NCBI GenBank assembly: GCA_946618395.1
Contig: CAMOLD010000043.1
Coordinates: forward strand, 1 to 9,806
DNA length: 9,806 bases
Source of the DNA: an uncultured Clostridia bacterium
GTDB lineage: Bacteria; Bacillota; Clostridia; Oscillospirales; CAG-272
Direction of reading: 5' to 3'
Shown: positions 6,497 through 9,806 of the stretch, piece after piece
Numbering within the stretch: the first letter of the stretch is position 1
Layout of the letters: each line of letters begins with the position of its first letter
Notes under the pieces: generated by a model
Database searches by the model: none
Told to the model about the DNA's origin: nothing
Seen by the model: the letters and a program-made list of their open reading frames with translations, nothing else
Program-made: the position numbers and the translations under genes

Positions 6497-8215
6497 ATGG
6501 CAAAAATCAAGCCCGAAAAAGCGAGCGAAAAAATTACCGTTACCGAATTTGGCGGAATTCGCCGCACCTCGGCACTGACCGGCGGCTACGCTTCGGATAT
6601 GAGGAACTTTCGCATTTCCTCGGACGGTTCTTTGGAAAAACGGACCGGGACCAGGGCGCTTTACAATTTGGGGCAACCGATTCGCGGATTGTGGCAAGGC
6701 TCCATCAGCAACGAAGATTTTTTGATTGTGATTGCGGGAACTGCTATTTACATCAAATGGCCGGGGCAAAACACGCTTTCCCTGCGCAAGTATCTGGGTT
6801 CGAGCAGCGGAAACGTTTCCTTCTTCATTTTGCACAAAAACCTTTACCTGCTGGACGGGGATAACCTCTACCGCTTCTCTCCCACCTCCAGAACCTTTTT
6901 TCTGGCATACGGTTATTCGCCGCTTTACGGCGACAACTGGAACCCTACCCGCATGGGAGAAGTGAACGAACCGATCAACACGCTTTCTAAAAAAATCCGG
7001 ATCCGTTATAACAACAGCGTCGGCGCCACCGTTTTTAACCTGCCGTTTGCCCCCGAACGCATTGAGCGCGTGATGGTGGACGGAGCGACAGTTGCGCCAA
7101 ACCCCTATGTAGAAGGTTCCACTTCCTTTTCCATTCCCCAACAGTATGCCCACGGGACCCTGACCGTTTGCCTGACGCTTTCCGGCGCGCAAATCCACCG
7201 CGAAAGAGCCACCTCGTTTACCGAATCGCTCCTGTTTGCCGACGCAGACCGCTCCACCGTTTTGCTTTACGGCGGCACCGAGGGGCAAATGCTGGCATAC
7301 TCCGCCCCGGTTTCGGAAGAGAGCTACCTTGAGAACAACTATTTTCAGGGCGCGAACGAAGAACCCATCTACTTCCCGCTGGAAAATATGTTCTCGCTGG
7401 CCGACCCGGCGCACCCGATCCACGCCGTTTTCCGCGACAGGAACCGCGCAATCGCGCTGAATGACCGCTTTGCCTGGGCGCTGGAGTTTTCGGGCGACCG
7501 ACTGGTCTCGTATCCTTTGGAGGGCGGCGTGGGCTGTTCTTCGCCCGGCGGATGGACGCTTTGCGGCGACCGCCCCGTTACCATTCATACCGGCGGAATT
7601 TTCCGGCTGCGCTTTCCTTCCGGCGAATCCGACGTCTGCATTCCCGAATCTCTCTCGCAGGAGATCATTGAGCTTTTGCCCTCCTCGATTTTTCAAAACG
7701 GGATTCTTGCCTGGTTCCCCGGGCGGGGCGAGCTTTGGATGCGCGACCCGACAGAGGTCGACGAGGGGCTTGTTTGGGTTTACAAGCAGGAGAAAAAAGA
7801 ATGGTATTGTTTTGACAACCTTTACATTACCAAATTCTTTGAGCTGGACGGCACAATTGGCTTTGGAACTTCCGATGGAAACGTCCTTTTGCCGGATGAA
7901 ACCTCCTACGCCGACAACGGAGAACCGGTAACGGCAGTCTATCGCAGCCAATACCTTGCCTTTGCCCTGCCGGAAAACTTCAAAAGAGCCATTCGCACAA
8001 CCGTTTGCGCCGATACGGGCGGGCAACAGTTGACAATGCTGACCGAGACCGACAGCAGGAGTTATTCCTGCCTTGTGACAGGAAACGCCGGAGAACCGCA
8101 GTTCTTTGAATACGGCACCAACATTGGAAGATTCCGGTTTGCGCGTTTTGTGCTTCGCATTTCCGGTTCTTCCGCCGCCCGAATCTACCGTCTTTCGATG
8201 CTTGCAAATCCTTGA
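6497..8215 (+). CDS. phage beta-propeller-like structural protein (portal-associated stabilisation/nozzle candidate)
   Basis: A 572-aa protein without signal peptide or membrane segment. It is rich in Gly, aromatic residues and short beta-strand patterns. The start region (GGIRRTSALTGGYASDMRNF, then SLEKRTGTRAL at about 45-55) resembles the opening of a phage protein family found beside terminase and portal genes in Clostridia, where a string of picked residues precedes a K-R-G motif. Repeated strand-turn units such as KNLYLLDGDNLYRFSP (115-130), STVLLYGGTEGQMLAYSAPV (253-272) and DGTIGFGTSDGNVLLPD (451-467) look like propeller blades. Propeller proteins of this type include the nozzle proteins of short-tailed phages and P22 gp10-like DNA stabilisers; the exact role here is inference. 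ATG 6497 is chosen over an in-frame ATG at 6407 because AAAGGAG (6482-6488) lies 8 nt upstream. The location between terL and portal is unusual. A receptor-binding or tail-associated protein is the alternative. Confidence 0.72.
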   Translation: MAKIKPEKASEKITVTEFGGIRRTSALTGGYASDMRNFRISSDGSLEKRTGTRALYNLGQPIRGLWQGSISNEDFLIVIAGTAIYIKWPGQNTLSLRKYLGSSSGNVSFFILHKNLYLLDGDNLYRFSPTSRTFFLAYGYSPLYGDNWNPTRMGEVNEPINTLSKKIRIRYNNSVGATVFNLPFAPERIERVMVDGATVAPNPYVEGSTSFSIPQQYAHGTLTVCLTLSGAQIHRERATSFTESLLFADADRSTVLLYGGTEGQMLAYSAPVSEESYLENNYFQGANEEPIYFPLENMFSLADPAHPIHAVFRDRNRAIALNDRFAWALEFSGDRLVSYPLEGGVGCSSPGGWTLCGDRPVTIHTGGIFRLRFPSGESDVCIPESLSQEIIELLPSSIFQNGILAWFPGRGELWMRDPTEVDEGLVWVYKQEKKEWYCFDNLYITKFFELDGTIGFGTSDGNVLLPDETSYADNGEPVTAVYRSQYLAFALPENFKRAIRTTVCADTGGQQLTMLTETDSRSYSCLVTGNAGEPQFFEYGTNIGRFRFARFVLRISGSSAARIYRLSMLANP

Positions 8216-8239
8216 AGCACCGTCTGACTTTTTCATAAT
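8212..8239 (+). promoter_or_regulatory. weak possible internal promoter before the portal gene
   Basis: TTGAAG (8212-8217), overlapping the stop of the propeller-like gene, is followed after 16 nt by CATAAT (8234-8239), 4/6 and 5/6 to the sigma-A consensus. It sits in a 61-nt gap that is visibly more AT-rich than the surrounding coding DNA. Readthrough from upstream is equally plausible, so support is thin. Confidence 0.25.
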
Positions 8240-8276
8240 TCATTCGCAATATCTTGCAGAAAGGCATCACCATTTT

Positions 8277-9806
8277 ATGAACGATTCTATCACGCCCGCC
8301 TGGTCCTTATATGAATCCGGGCTGGAATACAACCGAAAAATCAACCTCTATGAAACCAATCGCCAAAACGAGCGGTTTTACCGCGGAGAACAATGGGACG
8401 GATATGACCGCGATCTTCCGCGCCCCGTCTTTAATGTGACGCGACGGATCGTGGATTATCTGGTCGGTGCAATCTCTCCGCAAAACATTTCCATCCGCTA
8501 CACCGATGAAAAACTCCCCTATCTGGATTCTTCCGCCCTGCAAAAAACGGTTGCCGAAGGGCTCTCCCTTTTGGAACAGAACGCCGCCTACCGCTGGAAA
8601 ACCGGAAGAATGGACGAAATTGCCAACCGCGCCCTCCTCAACGCCGCCATTTCCGGCGACGGCGTCTTCTTTTGCTGGTGGGACGGTGCAAAGGAGAGCG
8701 GTCAGCCGTTTTCCGGTGAGATCCGCACCGATGTTGTGGACGGAGCAAACCTCTTTCTTTGCGACGTGAACAACCCCGACATTCAAGCGCAGGAATACAT
8801 TATTCTTTCCGGGCGCGCCCCGGTGAACGACCTGCGCCGCGAGGCGCTGGAAGCCGGCGCCGGTGAAGAAACGCTTGCAAAGATCCTGCCCGACGACGGC
8901 GACCTCTCCATTCCCGAGCGGGAGGGTTCGGACAAGGCAACCTACCTGATCCGCTTTTTTCGCGAGGACGGGGACGTGGTGTTTGAAAAATCCACCCGCT
9001 ACTGCGTAATCCGCCGGGCAAAAACCGGACTGCGGTATTATCCGGTCGTCCTGTTCCACTGGCTGACGCGCAAAGGCTCCTATCACGGGTCTTCCCCCAT
9101 TACCGAGCTGATCCCCAACCAGAAATACCTCAATTCGGCATACGCTTTGGTCATGAAGCACATGAACGACACCGCGTTCTCCAAAGTGATCTATGACAAA
9201 TCGCGCATTCCGGAATGGTCCAACGAGGTTGGCGAGGCGATTGCCGCCGTTGGCGGCGGGACTGTTGCCGACGCAGTCCAGGTGGTTGGAACCGGACAGC
9301 TGGAGCCGGGATACCTGGAGCTGATCAACAATGTGATCAACACCACCAAAAACCTGATGGGCGCTACCGACTCCGCCCTGGGTGACGAGCGCGCAAACAA
9401 TACCAGCGCCATTCTGGCTTTGCGCGACGCCTCGATGATCTCTTTGCGGCAGGTTTCTGCGCGCTTTACCCGCGCGCTGGGCGAGCTTGCCACCATTTGG
9501 GCGGATATGCTTTGCGCCTATTCCCCCGCCGAACGCCTGCTCCCTGTTGAGACCGACGGCGGCATTGCCGCCGGGCGCCCCGACTACCGCCTGCTTTCGG
9601 GCGAACTTTTGCGCGCCCGTGCAATTTGCTCGGACAATTCGACCTACTCGGTATCGGCAACCGTTGCCCTTTTGGGCAATCTGCTCGCCGGCGGCCATAT
9701 TTCGGTCCGGCAATACCTGCGCGCTCTGCCCGACGGCTGCATTCCCGAGCGCGCCGCCCTGATGGAAGAACTGACCACGGAAGGAGGAGAGGTGAACCTT
9801 GGATGA
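8277..9806 (+). CDS. phage portal protein (P22-like family)
   Basis: The portal is a ring of identical subunits at one capsid vertex through which TerL pumps DNA and to which the tail attaches. The 509 aa start with a helical segment and FYRGEQW (34-40), a hallmark of portals near the N-terminus. It is followed by PRPVFNVTRRIVDYLVG (48-64), the usual early core. A mid-region lipid-free beta section (about 220-262) leads to HGSSPITELIPNQKYLN (270-286) and the long helix. GATDSALGDERANNTSAI (362-379) matches the conserved portal stretch in which an N-T-S-A pattern follows a Gly-Asp loop. There is no membrane segment. ATG 8277 is preferred to an in-frame ATG at 8106, which lies inside the previous gene; AGAAAGG (8258-8264) is 12 nt upstream, a somewhat long spacing. 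The stop TGA overlaps the next start. Length is shorter than P22 gp1 (about 725 aa), as in many Clostridia prophage portals. Confidence 0.9.
   Translation: MNDSITPAWSLYESGLEYNRKINLYETNRQNERFYRGEQWDGYDRDLPRPVFNVTRRIVDYLVGAISPQNISIRYTDEKLPYLDSSALQKTVAEGLSLLEQNAAYRWKTGRMDEIANRALLNAAISGDGVFFCWWDGAKESGQPFSGEIRTDVVDGANLFLCDVNNPDIQAQEYIILSGRAPVNDLRREALEAGAGEETLAKILPDDGDLSIPEREGSDKATYLIRFFREDGDVVFEKSTRYCVIRRAKTGLRYYPVVLFHWLTRKGSYHGSSPITELIPNQKYLNSAYALVMKHMNDTAFSKVIYDKSRIPEWSNEVGEAIAAVGGGTVADAVQVVGTGQLEPGYLELINNVINTTKNLMGATDSALGDERANNTSAILALRDASMISLRQVSARFTRALGELATIWADMLCAYSPAERLLPVETDGGIAAGRPDYRLLSGELLRARAICSDNSTYSVSATVALLGNLLAGGHISVRQYLRALPDGCIPERAALMEELTTEGGEVNLG
9782..9806 (+). promoter_or_regulatory. 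ribosome binding site and ATGA start of the next phage gene
   Basis: AGGAGG (9782-9787) and the closer AGAGGTG (9788-9794, 8 nt from the ATG) precede an ATG at 9803-9805 that overlaps the portal stop TGA (9804-9806). This is the same ATGA coupling seen between terS and terL, and signals that another gene of the module begins here. Its product lies outside the window; scaffold or head-morphogenesis genes often follow portals, but nothing of it is visible. Confidence 0.6.

Noticed and set aside
5741..8236. An 831-codon open frame on the minus strand opposite terL and the propeller-like gene
   Set aside because: It is the mirror of two well supported plus-strand genes and crosses their boundary. 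The plus genes rarely use codons that read as stops on the opposite strand, which leaves this frame open. Its translation shows no family-like motif.
8307..9713. A 468-codon minus-strand open frame opposite portal
   Set aside because: It is antisense to the portal gene, with no start signal or recognisable domain.

Overview
This window looks like chromosomal DNA of a moderately GC-rich Firmicute, probably of class Clostridia (Oscillospiraceae-like). That is inferred from the gene order miaB – ylbF/ymcA family – mutS, which resembles the Bacillus ymcB-ymcA…mutS neighbourhood, from strong AGGAGG-type ribosome binding sites and a near-consensus sigma-A promoter, and from the Clostridia-like flavour of the phage proteins. 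No species can be named from the sequence alone.

Positions 1-4291, minus strand: a compact housekeeping operon read right to left. It starts with miaB (tRNA ms2i6A37 methylthiotransferase), followed after 23 nt by a YlbF/YmcA-family protein with a four-cysteine tail, then after 26 nt by mutS (mismatch recognition ATPase), which runs off the left edge. A very good sigma-A promoter (TTGACT, 17 nt, TATAAT) sits about 47 nt upstream of miaB.

Positions 4292-4685: a non-coding region of about 390 bp between divergent gene blocks. It holds the miaB promoter, a weaker rightward promoter whose -10 overlaps it, a repeat-like element of about 166 bp (32-nt direct repeats at both ends, a perfect 12-bp palindrome inside), and four TGGCA boxes at helical spacing just before the first phage gene.

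Positions 4686-9806, plus strand: a DNA-packaging and portal module of a tailed phage or phage-like element. It contains a terminase small subunit, a terminase large subunit (ATGA overlap), a 572-aa beta-propeller-like phage protein (candidate portal-associated stabilisation or nozzle protein) and a portal protein. The next gene begins at the ATGA overlapping the portal stop at the right edge. TerS would choose the DNA, TerL would pump it through the portal, and the propeller-like protein would plug or extend the portal vertex. The order terS-terL-propeller-portal suggests a short-tailed (podovirus-like) design. No integrase, repressor or lysis gene lies between the packaging genes and the host operon, so the element's left end is unusually bare. 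It may be the late-gene end of an integrated prophage or a retained/domesticated phage cluster; the window cannot decide.

The points most worth a second look are the phased TGGCA boxes (candidate packaging-initiation site), the repeat/palindrome element in the possible phage leader, the overlapping divergent promoters, the atypical position of the propeller gene, and a Glu where the third TerL nuclease Asp is expected.
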